Source: Pyrodictiaceae archaeon
GTDB taxonomy: Archaea; Thermoproteota; Thermoprotei_A; Sulfolobales; Pyrodictiaceae
Direction: 5' to 3'
DNA: 64,000 bases
Assembly: GCA_027036135.1 (NCBI GenBank)
Contig: JALVSY010000007.1
Span: 748,880 to 812,879, forward strand
Made by a program: the position numbers and the translations under genes. This document shows positions 16,060-25,326 of the stretch, piece by piece. Under the pieces are notes generated by a model. That model was not told where the DNA came from, searched no databases, and worked only from the letters and a program-made list of their open reading frames with translations. Position 1 is the stretch's first letter. The number at the start of each line of letters is the position of its first letter.

Positions 16060-17628
16060 TTGCCAAGGTTTAGCAGGAAGTCCATGAGGCTTGATCTTAA
16101 GGCTTTTCAGCGCCAGAAGCGCAGTGGCCTTGTACTCATAGTAGTTATCTTAATTGCTGCAACTATCGCGTTTGGACTGGTTGCTTATATGGGCGATGTT
16201 TCTCACCTCTATTTCGAGGTAGAGGGAAAAGCTATTCCTAATCTGGCTACACTACAAAAGCTTATATCTAGCTCCAAGAAACCCGTTGCGGTAATGTTCG
16301 AGTCTCCTACATGCCCTGTTTGTAAGAGGATGTACCCTTACTGGGCTAAGCTTGAAGAAAGGAGTCCAACGCTTCCTGTAAGCTTTTACCATATATTATA
16401 TGGGCCTCAGACAGCCTCTGCTTTTCAGAAGTATCACGTATACGATACGCCAACATTCATAGTATTTGTTAATGGCAAGCCCGTGGCACGACATGTTGGT
16501 GCCTTTATTTCCGGAAATATTACGGATTCTATGTTAGCATGGGCTATTGGAGCCTCTGGGCTACCTCAAGTCATGAATCCAACCGAGCTTGCAAGACAAG
16601 GGCTGAGTATCTTTAATGAGAAGTGTGCTGCTTGCCACGGAATAATACCAGGAATTGATAAAAAATCAATACTATTATGGCTTAGAGGAAGGAAGGTAAT
16701 GAATGATCCATTAGCTAGCGTGTTCTACGAAGCACTGAAGAGGAATATGACGCTTGAAGAATACTTTGGCGGCTATACTAATCTGAGAGACACTGTCGCG
16801 ACTATGAGAAAATATACCGAGTTAACAGCATACGAGCTTAGCAGAACCACTTACCTACTCTCGTATATGTCTCATATTCTACTAGGGCTCAAGCCTCCGG
16901 TATTTAACTTGTCCGACGTAGCCACATTATTTAATTCAACTAGTCCTAAAGAGGCCCTGCCACTGAGAAGCAAAGAGGCCGGCCTAGCCGGACAAGCCGC
17001 TAGTATTATTAGTGCCGTAGCTGCGTTTGTCGCAGGATTCGTTGCAGCCTTCTCACCATGCGTCTTGCCTCTCCTAGTAACACAGGCAGCCACGATCAGT
17101 GCTACTGGGAGAAAGCTAAGTGCTAGTAATTGTGGACTATGTGGGTTTGCTTCATTTCTCGGCGTTATAGCTATAGGCTTATTATTTGTTATCGCGGGAG
17201 TCCTAGCTACAAGCATACAAGAGGTACTTTTACCGGTAATGGCATTAGCCATAATTGCTGCAGGTACAGCGAGCTTACTAGGTGTGCCAGTAGAACTCGA
17301 TACAATGCTAAGCACAAAACATGGAGGACTCTACGGCTTCTGCGCAGCATACGGGTTCCTCGCTGTTCAGTGTAGCCTGCCCTTAGTAGTAGGCTCGCTT
17401 CTCCTAGTATTGAGCGCAGGGGCTGGAATCTCGGGAATACTAGTAGCTGCTAGCTTTGCCCTAGGCGTAAGTCTCCCCCTAGCGATCGTGCTTTATGCTG
17501 TCTCGAGGCTTGGTGCAGGCGTTGTCAATAAGATAATGCAACACAAGAGAGCACTCGATATAATGGGCGGCTTAGTGCTTCTTGGCTCAGGTCTCTACCT
17601 GCTACTATACTCGTTAGGATTTGTTTAA
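16060..17628 (+). CDS. thioredoxin-cytochrome c-CcdA fusion protein
   Basis: Three modules in one 522-residue membrane protein. A TM anchor (about 23-44) is followed by a thioredoxin-like domain with CPVC at 85-88 and cis-Pro YDTPTF near 131. Then comes a monoheme cytochrome c domain with CAACH at 189-193 and a possible distal Met near 270. Last is a CcdA/DsbD-type domain from ~315 with SPCVLPLL (C334), QCSLPLV (C438) and about six TM helices. CcdA moves reducing power across the membrane to thioredoxin-like partners that keep apocytochrome CxxCH thiols reduced; here carrier and partner are fused, with an added heme. TTG 16060 follows AAGGGAGGA. The ccm genes follow 30 nt later. Confidence 0.88.
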   Translation: MPRFSRKSMRLDLKAFQRQKRSGLVLIVVILIAATIAFGLVAYMGDVSHLYFEVEGKAIPNLATLQKLISSSKKPVAVMFESPTCPVCKRMYPYWAKLEERSPTLPVSFYHILYGPQTASAFQKYHVYDTPTFIVFVNGKPVARHVGAFISGNITDSMLAWAIGASGLPQVMNPTELARQGLSIFNEKCAACHGIIPGIDKKSILLWLRGRKVMNDPLASVFYEALKRNMTLEEYFGGYTNLRDTVATMRKYTELTAYELSRTTYLLSYMSHILLGLKPPVFNLSDVATLFNSTSPKEALPLRSKEAGLAGQAASIISAVAAFVAGFVAAFSPCVLPLLVTQAATISATGRKLSASNCGLCGFASFLGVIAIGLLFVIAGVLATSIQEVLLPVMALAIIAAGTASLLGVPVELDTMLSTKHGGLYGFCAAYGFLAVQCSLPLVVGSLLLVLSAGAGISGILVAASFALGVSLPLAIVLYAVSRLGAGVVNKIMQHKRALDIMGGLVLLGSGLYLLLYSLGFV

Positions 17629-17658
17629 TCTCCATGAGTATGCGGGGGGTAGTCGAGT

Positions 17659-20600
17659 ATGAGCCTTCATATAGGGCCTCTCCACTACTCCGGTATAGTA
17701 CCATTAGTAGCCCTATTAGTACTGATATATGGTGTTGGTAAGGCACTAATTGGCAGAGATGCCCGAAGGATCCTAAAGATAGGGTTCTTGTTAATCATTA
17801 TTGGCTGGCTTATATATTGGATACCTTATGTTACCCTGGACTTTAGCCTAAAGGAAGTATACTGGGATACAAGCCCGGAGTTGCCCCTCTGGATGCGATT
17901 CGCAGCAGCTTGGGCAGGTAGTGGCGGAAGCTTATTCCTCTTCACACTAATAGCTAGCCTAGCATCGCTCTATGCGCTGAAAAACGCCACACGCTGGTTG
18001 CAAGTCGCGCTAGGCTCTATAACAATAATAGGTCTCATAGCAGCTTTCCTTAATGACGCCTTCACAGCCCTCCCCTCAACTCCCCCTAGCGGCGCCGGGC
18101 TTAACCCCTTGCTAAAGAGCCCCTGGCTATACCCTCACCCACTTTCGACGTTTAGTGGCTATGCCTTACTAGCTATAGCAGCAGCAGCGCTCCTAGCCGG
18201 ACAGAAGAGAAAGGGATACACACTCTACGAGATAGGCTGGGCCTTCCTCACCCTTGGCATACTATTGGGTGGGTACTGGAGCTATGAGACATTTGGCTGG
18301 GGTGGTTACTGGGCCTGGGATCCCGTGGAGACAAGCGAGCTAATGGTGTGGCTAGCAGCCACGCTATTACCACACATACTTTATGCAGCTCCAAGTCTCG
18401 CTGATTTCTCGGAAGGCCTCATAGCCTCCAGCGTGTTCTTAGCAATGTATGTGACGCGCACCGGGCTAAGCCCACTTCACAGCTTTGCCGCCCCAAGCAT
18501 AGGAGCAATAATACTCCTCATCACCGGGTATTCATGGCTCCTCCTAGCAACAATAAAGCTCTACTTCAAACTAGAGCCAGGCATCCGCGACTTAGTAAAT
18601 AGCTTGAGAAGCGGTAGCACGTACCGAGTAGGCATCACTATAGCCGCGCTTTCGCTCTTAGCCGCTACCTTGTTTGTCTACAGCACATTACTGGTCCCGG
18701 CTACAATAATAGCCACAGGTAAGACAGCTAGCGTCCCGCAAATGAATTCGGGTATTCAGTATTTCCACCCAGTTCTCTATCCACTATTAATAACCATGCT
18801 AGCAGCTATGCCAGCAGTGTTCCTCGGAGAATGGCTCGGATGGCGAGGCTACTTCGCCTTACTAGTCACAACGGGTCTTGCGGCAACAACTCTTGGATTA
18901 GCTGCTTACTATGATAAGGTTACCCTAGCGCCTCTAAGCCCTCTCGGAACCAATGCCGAGATGGCCTTTGGACTTGTATGGGCAGGGGTAGCTGCTGCAT
19001 CAACCCTAACATATCTTGGACTCCGCGCTCGTAGAGGACTCCGCGTTCTTTTACGTGACCGCTTGGGTGGATTATCGTTACTTCACTTGGGACTAGCTAT
19101 AACTGTGATAGGGGTGCTACTAAGCGGGACATATGCGTTTAACCAAGCCTATATGAAGACATATCATGTTAAACCTGGGCAAGAAATAGATTTACCGGGC
19201 GGATTCAGACTAGTATTTAAAGGATTTAAGTATAGTATCAGTCATTCAAAGGTGGACATTTATACTAGATACGTAAATCACGCCACAAGTTATTACTATG
19301 GGCAACTGGCACTTTACACTCTTGCCCAAGATTTTGCGCGAACAATACAGAGCTACGAAAAAGGAAAGATCATATACAAGGAGAACCCCATTATAAGAAC
19401 CCTAATAAACATTGCCTCGAAAAAAGCGATATTCTATCCAGGAAACTATACAATAGAGACCCGGGCAACAATAAGATATATAAACTTTGCAACAAATATA
19501 ACACTATTATTAACCGACAACGAACCCGTTAAAATAAAGATAGTAAACATGACCCTAGAACCCCTAGTAAACCAGAACCCTAATACTGGCAAATACTACC
19601 TCTACATGCCGATTCAAGGAAATAAAATAGAAATGATACTGCCACGGAATATATCAAAATTCATAACACCAGAACTAGGAGTACACGCCTTCCTAGCAAT
19701 ACAGTTCACGAAACCAGCAAGAATCATAACCAAAAACTTAACCATAATTATCAATAATGCATCACTATTATCAGAGCAATTCGTAACTGGAGGACAAGGA
19801 GCACCACTAAGGGTAAAGAACAATACTATAACTGGTTCGTTCGCTGTACTTGACATAAGGCATGCAAAGATAATTACAAAGAATGGCACAACAGTAACTA
19901 TACCAGCACAAATACCAGCAAGTGCAATAATATACTACTCTATAACAACTAATCCGACCTACAAGAAAATATTAGAGGCCATTAAAGAGACCGGGCTCTA
20001 CAAAATACTAGCCAATCCAGATAACATACTTAGGCTCGCATTTACGCAGAAGTGTATAAATGAGATGAGCAAGGGAGCATCATTTGCTCCTCCAAGTGAG
20101 TGCCTTGCCTATGTTAGGGCACCGAAGCTAGTACCAGAGACGGCATGGTTAAAACTCCAATTCAAACTAATAAGAGGACACACATCCAAGGAAATCAATA
20201 CCAGAATAAGGTACGAGGCGTATGGCGAGATACAAGGCATACATGGGCTTGTGCCGAAAGTTATTCATCCAGGAGAGGGCATAGACGAGGTTTACATAGT
20301 ATTGGAGCCACCTATGATTAATAGTTTCCTTTATGGCAACCAGATGGCTTACCATGAACTCTTTATTTACTATCTACATGAAGTATTCAAGAATCTGACG
20401 CCTCCCCAGAGACTTGCACTAGCAGCTGTAATGATTGGCGGATATGAGTCCGATATGTTGAAAACAATGAGTGAACAACAAGCCCAGAACCTGCTTGAGG
20501 GAAGCCTCATCGACGTATACATACTAGCTTCTAAGTTTAGTCCAATGAACTCTACAATATATAGAGAGGGGTTACTAGTAAAGGTCAAGATAGTGCCAGG

Positions 20601-20691
20601 TGTAAGACTTGTATGGATAGGACCCATAATAATGGCGGCCTCGGCTCTCTATCTGGCAGGCTTTGCACTATTTACGAGGCGTGAAGGCTGA
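17659..20691 (+). CDS. ccmF: cytochrome c heme lyase subunit CcmF with enlarged external domain
   Basis: CcmF takes heme from CcmE and attaches it to apocytochrome c. The first ~490 residues are polytopic and contain the Trp-rich WWD heme-handling motif (FGWGGYWAWDPVETSELMVW, about 212-231) and conserved His residues. At 1010 aa it is far longer than the usual ~600-660. The excess is a hydrophilic, Asn/Thr-rich region from about 510 to 980 between the last two TM segments, predicted outside the membrane. The C-terminal TM ends FTRREG. The stop overlaps the ccmA start by one base (TGATG). Confidence 0.92.
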   Translation: MSLHIGPLHYSGIVPLVALLVLIYGVGKALIGRDARRILKIGFLLIIIGWLIYWIPYVTLDFSLKEVYWDTSPELPLWMRFAAAWAGSGGSLFLFTLIASLASLYALKNATRWLQVALGSITIIGLIAAFLNDAFTALPSTPPSGAGLNPLLKSPWLYPHPLSTFSGYALLAIAAAALLAGQKRKGYTLYEIGWAFLTLGILLGGYWSYETFGWGGYWAWDPVETSELMVWLAATLLPHILYAAPSLADFSEGLIASSVFLAMYVTRTGLSPLHSFAAPSIGAIILLITGYSWLLLATIKLYFKLEPGIRDLVNSLRSGSTYRVGITIAALSLLAATLFVYSTLLVPATIIATGKTASVPQMNSGIQYFHPVLYPLLITMLAAMPAVFLGEWLGWRGYFALLVTTGLAATTLGLAAYYDKVTLAPLSPLGTNAEMAFGLVWAGVAAASTLTYLGLRARRGLRVLLRDRLGGLSLLHLGLAITVIGVLLSGTYAFNQAYMKTYHVKPGQEIDLPGGFRLVFKGFKYSISHSKVDIYTRYVNHATSYYYGQLALYTLAQDFARTIQSYEKGKIIYKENPIIRTLINIASKKAIFYPGNYTIETRATIRYINFATNITLLLTDNEPVKIKIVNMTLEPLVNQNPNTGKYYLYMPIQGNKIEMILPRNISKFITPELGVHAFLAIQFTKPARIITKNLTIIINNASLLSEQFVTGGQGAPLRVKNNTITGSFAVLDIRHAKIITKNGTTVTIPAQIPASAIIYYSITTNPTYKKILEAIKETGLYKILANPDNILRLAFTQKCINEMSKGASFAPPSECLAYVRAPKLVPETAWLKLQFKLIRGHTSKEINTRIRYEAYGEIQGIHGLVPKVIHPGEGIDEVYIVLEPPMINSFLYGNQMAYHELFIYYLHEVFKNLTPPQRLALAAVMIGGYESDMLKTMSEQQAQNLLEGSLIDVYILASKFSPMNSTIYREGLLVKVKIVPGVRLVWIGPIIMAASALYLAGFALFTRREG

Positions 20692-21341
20692 TGGCGCCTG
20701 TACTTGAGGCACGCAATATATGGAAGGCATATCGGCCCCGAGACTGGGTTTTACGCGGCATAGACCTAACAATTAACACAAGCGACTTCGTGGTAATTGT
20801 CGGCCCCAATGGAAGCGGGAAAACAACCTTTTTAAAAATAGTATCCGGGCTTCTACGCCCCAGCAAAGGCGATATAAAGATATGTGGGCATAAACCTTGG
20901 AGCATCGAAGCCAAGAAGTGTAGAGGAGTTGTCATGCACTGGAGCTTCCTCTATGACGAATTAACTGTTGCAGAAAACCTTAGCTTCTATGCCACTCTTA
21001 GCGGTATACAAAAATATGCACCATATCGAGACAAGATTGTCCACACACTGGGTCTAAATAAGAGACTTCATCAATTAGTGGCGTGGCTCAGCTTCGGATG
21101 GCGGAAAAGAACCGATTTGGCTAGATCATTGCTTGGAGAGCCTAAGTTATTAATACTAGATGAGCCGTTAACAGGACTTGACCCAGATGCTAGCACACGA
21201 CTACTAGAATCACTAAGAGACTACGTTGATAAAGGAGGAGCAATACTTGCTGCAACCCCTAAGGGTGAGGAAGAACTGTTAAAGAGTGCTACCAGAGTAT
21301 ATGAGCTTGCTAATGGGAAACTTATAGAGTCTAGAACATAG
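20691..21341 (+). CDS. ccmA: heme exporter ABC ATPase CcmA
   Basis: Cytoplasmic ATPase that with CcmB drives release of holo-CcmE from CcmC. Walker A GPNGSGKTT and Walker B LLILDEP are intact. The signature is WLSFGWRKR rather than LSGGQ, which CcmA proteins often relax, and the switch region reads AATPKGEEE without the usual His. It overlaps ccmF at one base and is followed by ccmC. Length (216 aa) is normal for CcmA. Confidence 0.85.
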   Translation: MAPVLEARNIWKAYRPRDWVLRGIDLTINTSDFVVIVGPNGSGKTTFLKIVSGLLRPSKGDIKICGHKPWSIEAKKCRGVVMHWSFLYDELTVAENLSFYATLSGIQKYAPYRDKIVHTLGLNKRLHQLVAWLSFGWRKRTDLARSLLGEPKLLILDEPLTGLDPDASTRLLESLRDYVDKGGAILAATPKGEEELLKSATRVYELANGKLIESRT

Positions 21342-21390
21342 GTTCCTTATTCAATATGATGTATAGTCCTGGCTACAAACGGAGATAGAG

Positions 21391-22467
21391 GTGCTGGAAT
21401 TGACGAATATCAATAAATATGGCTACATATTAGCAATAATCTTCATAATCGATGCTATTATTAGTAGCTATGCTGTCCTAAAAGCGCCTTACCCTGCATT
21501 CGTGAATCTAGGCAGCCCCGCTGCCTATCTAAATATTTACATCCATGTCCCCGTGGCTATGAACAGCTACGTGCTCTATACCGGTGCCTTTATAGCCGCA
21601 ATACTCTACTTAGCCAAACGAGAAGAACGCTATGATAAGTACGTCTATGCATTCACCCTCGTGGCTACACTATACGCTGCTTATACCCTAGTATCTGGTA
21701 GCATGTGGGCGCACGAATCATGGGGTTCCTACTGGAACTGGGACCCAAGAGAGACCGGTGTACTATTATTATTCTTATCATATCTCGTCTATTTCGCGCT
21801 CCGCTCAAGCATAGTCGACCCAGATAGAAAGCCCGTCGTATCATCGACCTACGCCATTGCCGCTTATGCAATGGTTCCAATAAGCTATGCTGCGCCAAGA
21901 ATAGCGAGTTCAAGCCTACACCCAACTATGACGCTCCTTCAGGGCTTCATGGAGCAACTTGAGGTAAGGGCAATACTTTATACAAAGATAATACTAGTTT
22001 TACTAATAGGCCTTTTAGCGGTAAAACTATACGTTGACAAAGAGCATTTATCGCAAAATTCTAAGAGAGCACTAAAAATAGCCATTCTCATCTCCATAAT
22101 CATTATCATAGCCGTTGCAAGTTACTTATCCTCACAATACGCCGGAGGAAAAATTACTAGAGTATACGCTGTATTTGGATCTCCTTTGAGTGCTAAGCTA
22201 TTAGTCAGGGAAGGAAACAGTTTCGTAAATATCTCTGTAGCAGAAAAACTAACCAAATACGTTGTTGCGGGGAGAATAGCTCTAGTGGGCCATATTATCA
22301 AGTTAATAGGCTTACATGGAAATAGAGCTGAGAAAATCGAAATACTTATACCTAGTTGCGTGATACTCGATTTTATATTTTACGCCCTATTTATTTCGGG
22401 ACTAGGCTATATCCTTCTTCACAAGAAAAAAATTGTAGGGGAGGAGGAGTATGAAGAGCAAGGCTAA
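21391..22467 (+). CDS. ccmC: heme handling protein CcmC
   Basis: Polytopic membrane protein that loads heme onto CcmE. The WWD motif reads WAHESWGSYWNWDPRETG (about 106-123), with flanking external His in YIHVPVAMNSY (H52) and SSLHPTM. At 358 aa it is longer than usual (~220-250), with a C-terminal extension containing a hydrophilic external loop and a final TM. GTG 21391 follows GGAGATAGAG. The 3' end overlaps ccmE by 17 nt, implying coupled translation. Confidence 0.9.
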   Translation: MLELTNINKYGYILAIIFIIDAIISSYAVLKAPYPAFVNLGSPAAYLNIYIHVPVAMNSYVLYTGAFIAAILYLAKREERYDKYVYAFTLVATLYAAYTLVSGSMWAHESWGSYWNWDPRETGVLLLFLSYLVYFALRSSIVDPDRKPVVSSTYAIAAYAMVPISYAAPRIASSSLHPTMTLLQGFMEQLEVRAILYTKIILVLLIGLLAVKLYVDKEHLSQNSKRALKIAILISIIIIIAVASYLSSQYAGGKITRVYAVFGSPLSAKLLVREGNSFVNISVAEKLTKYVVAGRIALVGHIIKLIGLHGNRAEKIEILIPSCVILDFIFYALFISGLGYILLHKKKIVGEEEYEEQG

Positions 22468-22858
22468 ATTATTCTCAATCGCTGCCGCACTATTTGTTAT
22501 ATTTGCTGGGATAGGTTATTATGCTGTAAAAAGTAGTTCATACATGGATGTCTCCCAAGTACTAAAACTTAATCACCGAGCCGAGGTTACTGTCAAAGGG
22601 CGTCTCGTAGGTACGCAGTATAACGCACGTGCAGGAGAGTTATATATATTACTTGAGGGGAAGAATGGGGCGAAACTGGTTGCGATTGCTAATGCAAAGT
22701 ACATAGAGGAAAAATATGGCCCTATACAGTACCTTCAATGGGACCCAAATAATGTTGTTATACAAGGAATATACGATCCTCATCAACATGTCTTAATAGT
22801 AACGAATATCCTTGAAGGGTGCCATAGTAACTATAATCAGCCAGCTACACGAGCATAG
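22451..22858 (+). CDS. ccmE: heme chaperone CcmE, Cys-type (CxxxY)
   Basis: CcmE binds heme covalently and passes it to CcmF. One N-terminal TM anchor (about 7-26) is followed by an OB-fold (AEVTVKGRLVGTQYNARAGE, VVIQGIYDP). The heme-binding motif near the C-terminus is CHSNY (C124-Y128), so Cys replaces the His of the classical HxxxY. This variant is known from archaea and some sulfate reducers, where it goes with absence of CcmH. No ccmH is present in this cluster. ATG 22451 lies within the ccmC end and follows GGGGAGGAGG. Confidence 0.92.
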   Translation: MKSKAKLFSIAAALFVIFAGIGYYAVKSSSYMDVSQVLKLNHRAEVTVKGRLVGTQYNARAGELYILLEGKNGAKLVAIANAKYIEEKYGPIQYLQWDPNNVVIQGIYDPHQHVLIVTNILEGCHSNYNQPATRA

Positions 22859-22976
22859 ATAATATGAATCCAAGTCCAGGCTCAACTTATTTCTACATCT
22901 CCTTAGTTCTCGGGTCAAGAACATTAGGATTAGCAGACAATCACTAAATGTATGCAACAACGCCTGGGGAAGGGAA

Positions 22977-23651
22977 GTGGAACAACTAGTTGCATTGCTT
23001 AGAAAAGATGTACTGATTATTAGCAGACGTTGGCATGAACTAGCCTCGCTTATCATAATATCGATCGTCATAGGAATAGGCGTGGCTTATATGATATCGG
23101 GGCCCTTGGCTCCGCTGGCTGAGCGGCTTGATGCAACTGTAGTGGTGGCTGCAGGACAAATAATAGTTTATTTCATAATATCCATAGCTACGGGTTTTAT
23201 AGCAGTATTGCGAGAAGCTGAAAAAGGGACCCTTGATGGCTTGCGAGCTTCTCCTCTTAGCCCGGAGACTCTTTTTGTGGCAAAGCTGATTTATGTATAT
23301 TTGATAATAATTGTTTTATCCTTTGCATATTCCCTTGCTACCATCTTCTTTTCTGGGTATACTAGTATCTTTAATACGAGCTATATAGTGCTTAGTCTCT
23401 CTATAAGTCTTTATTTCGCGTCAGCAACTGCTTTAACCTCCTTTATGATAATCTATAGTGAAGCACGTAGCCTTCTCTCAATGGTGGTTTTATCTGGGTT
23501 GCTTGCTCCATTTCTACAAGAGGCTGATAGGGCGCTAGCAGCAGCTGCGGCAGGAACTGCGACTGGAGGCCAAGCTGCACAGATACTTGGAGCAGCATTA
23601 GCATTCGCGGTTATAGCTACTATATTGTCGAAGCCGCTCTCAGAGATCTAA
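22977..23651 (+). CDS. ccmB: heme exporter membrane subunit CcmB
   Basis: Integral membrane partner of CcmA. It is 224 residues with six predicted TM segments. It begins with a short amphipathic region (LVALLRKDVLIISRRW), and the loop VLREAEKGTLDGLRASPL is the typical CcmB cytoplasmic coupling segment. GTG 22977 follows GGGGAAGG. It is separated from ccmE by 118 nt without another frame. It is usually next to ccmA, whereas here ccmC and ccmE intervene. Confidence 0.88.
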   Translation: MEQLVALLRKDVLIISRRWHELASLIIISIVIGIGVAYMISGPLAPLAERLDATVVVAAGQIIVYFIISIATGFIAVLREAEKGTLDGLRASPLSPETLFVAKLIYVYLIIIVLSFAYSLATIFFSGYTSIFNTSYIVLSLSISLYFASATALTSFMIIYSEARSLLSMVVLSGLLAPFLQEADRALAAAAAGTATGGQAAQILGAALAFAVIATILSKPLSEI

Positions 23652-23721
23652 GGAAGCGCGTGGCCGTTCAGAGGCTTTATTTAAGCGGTTTACATAAAAA
23701 GACTTAATTATTCAGCTGTAC

Positions 23722-25242
23722 TCAAGAGGAATTTTGTCTTTTCCTCCTAGGAGGCTCCAGAGGACTTAGTCCTAGTCTTCTTCTAACCCTATTCACAACG
23801 CGGTAGAGTGTTTCGTAGTCTACTTGGTCGTCGCTTATCATGCCTAGGCTGTATTTCTGCTTACAGCTCTCGCACATGAGTAGTTGCGGCATCTTTTCCG
23901 GGTGATGGCCTTTTAGTATTAGTCTCTCAATAGTCTTCTCTATCATTGCTGCTGCTCCTAGCGGCTCGCCGCATACTATGCAACGAAGGCTCTCTTTAAG
24001 GACCAGGGGGGTCCATGTATTTATTAGGTTAGCGTTTACGGCCTTAGATACGCTCAAGGCGTTCTCCGGGCATATCTCCTCACAATAGCCACAAGCTATA
24101 CAACGGTCATGTAGAAATAGCAGAGCAGAGACATCGCTTGCTTCTTTAACAACAAGAGCATTAGCTGGGCATTCGTAAGCACATGCCCCGCAGAGAGTAC
24201 ACTTTTCTGTATCAATTTTCAGCACAGAGCTAAATCCCGTGGAAAGATCCGCTGCTATTCCGAGCTTTTTTAGAACGGCTAGGGCTAGTGGCCTGAGTCC
24301 ACGTGAGAGGTACTGACTGGGGTTATTGATGCTATATACTCGTGGCTCTCCTTTTATGAGCACCTTTACCTCATCTAGGCTATGGAGCAAGCGAAGGCTT
24401 GTCACCTTGACATAGTCTGACTCAACCATGTCCTTATAGGGGGCTCGGGACTCTCTGCATCTCTTTACCTCTCTTTCCCACCCTGCCTCTATAATAACTG
24501 GCTGTAATCCTACAGCGTGAAGCGCAAGAAGCTCTTCGAGACCAATTACGTATGGACAGGAGACCGGAACTATCACTACTGGGGCTTTTGTCTTATTAAT
24601 GGACTCTAAGAGAGCGGCTATAGAGCTGCGAGGCACTATGAGTGCGTAGCCAGGCTTTCCCAGCGGCACTATACTGCGCAAGGCATCGCGGAGCCCTGAT
24701 CTCGTATAGCCGGGGAGATAGAGTAATTCTATTCCACAAATCGCTGCAGAGACAGGACACCCCCCACTAATATTGCACACTGAAAGGCATTCTTCACAAT
24801 ATTTCTCCACTGCTGGATGCCTGCACAGAGTGACGTCCTCTATGGGTCTCTCCGTATACTCCATCGCTGTACCAATTACTGTTCCTCTTAGTAATGCCCT
24901 CCGAGTTACTCTCTTTTCTGCACCACCGAGCTCGCTGAAGGCCTCCTCTGCAGGCCTTCTCGCAGTATATGCTATGCGAGAAAGAAGCAAACGCCCCCAG
25001 CTAATACCCGCAAGTTCAGCTTCTCGAGGATCAATCGCCTCTAAGAGGTAGTAGTTTTCAGCATTTATTCTCATCTCCCTAGCTAGCTCAGAATATAAGT
25101 TCCAGGCACCAGTTCCTACTAGTATAACTTTATCATTATTATTGAGGACTATCTGGCGAGCTTTCTTCTTGGCCTCTTCTTGGCTTCCTACCCGTATAGC
25201 GCCTGGGGCCTCAACCGAGTCAAAGACTATAGCTTTGACCAT
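23722..25242 (-). CDS. two-[4Fe-4S] ferredoxin-domain protein with extra Cys clusters
   Basis: 506 residues, no signal peptide, therefore probably cytoplasmic. Three Cys regions are seen. First, an unusual N-terminal set CEECLSVCNISGGC plus nearby Cys. Second, a central pair of ferredoxin clusters, CTLCGACAYECP and CIACGYCEEICP. Third, a C-terminal CIVC...CESC pair resembling a zinc ribbon. No catalytic domain is recognised. It ends the minus-strand tetraheme/FeS/NrfD/cyt c run (84 nt after the previous start), suggesting a role in electron supply or in assembly of that complex; this is inference from position. Confidence 0.65.
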   Translation of the reverse strand: MVKAIVFDSVEAPGAIRVGSQEEAKKKARQIVLNNNDKVILVGTGAWNLYSELAREMRINAENYYLLEAIDPREAELAGISWGRLLLSRIAYTARRPAEEAFSELGGAEKRVTRRALLRGTVIGTAMEYTERPIEDVTLCRHPAVEKYCEECLSVCNISGGCPVSAAICGIELLYLPGYTRSGLRDALRSIVPLGKPGYALIVPRSSIAALLESINKTKAPVVIVPVSCPYVIGLEELLALHAVGLQPVIIEAGWEREVKRCRESRAPYKDMVESDYVKVTSLRLLHSLDEVKVLIKGEPRVYSINNPSQYLSRGLRPLALAVLKKLGIAADLSTGFSSVLKIDTEKCTLCGACAYECPANALVVKEASDVSALLFLHDRCIACGYCEEICPENALSVSKAVNANLINTWTPLVLKESLRCIVCGEPLGAAAMIEKTIERLILKGHHPEKMPQLLMCESCKQKYSLGMISDDQVDYETLYRVVNRVRRRLGLSPLEPPRRKRQNSS

Positions 25243-25326
25243 TAAAGACTACCTCCGAAAAATATGTGCTGAAAGGAGGGTAATAAGAGAGCAAGGAAAA
25301 GATGAAAAAGATAGCATGATTAAAAA

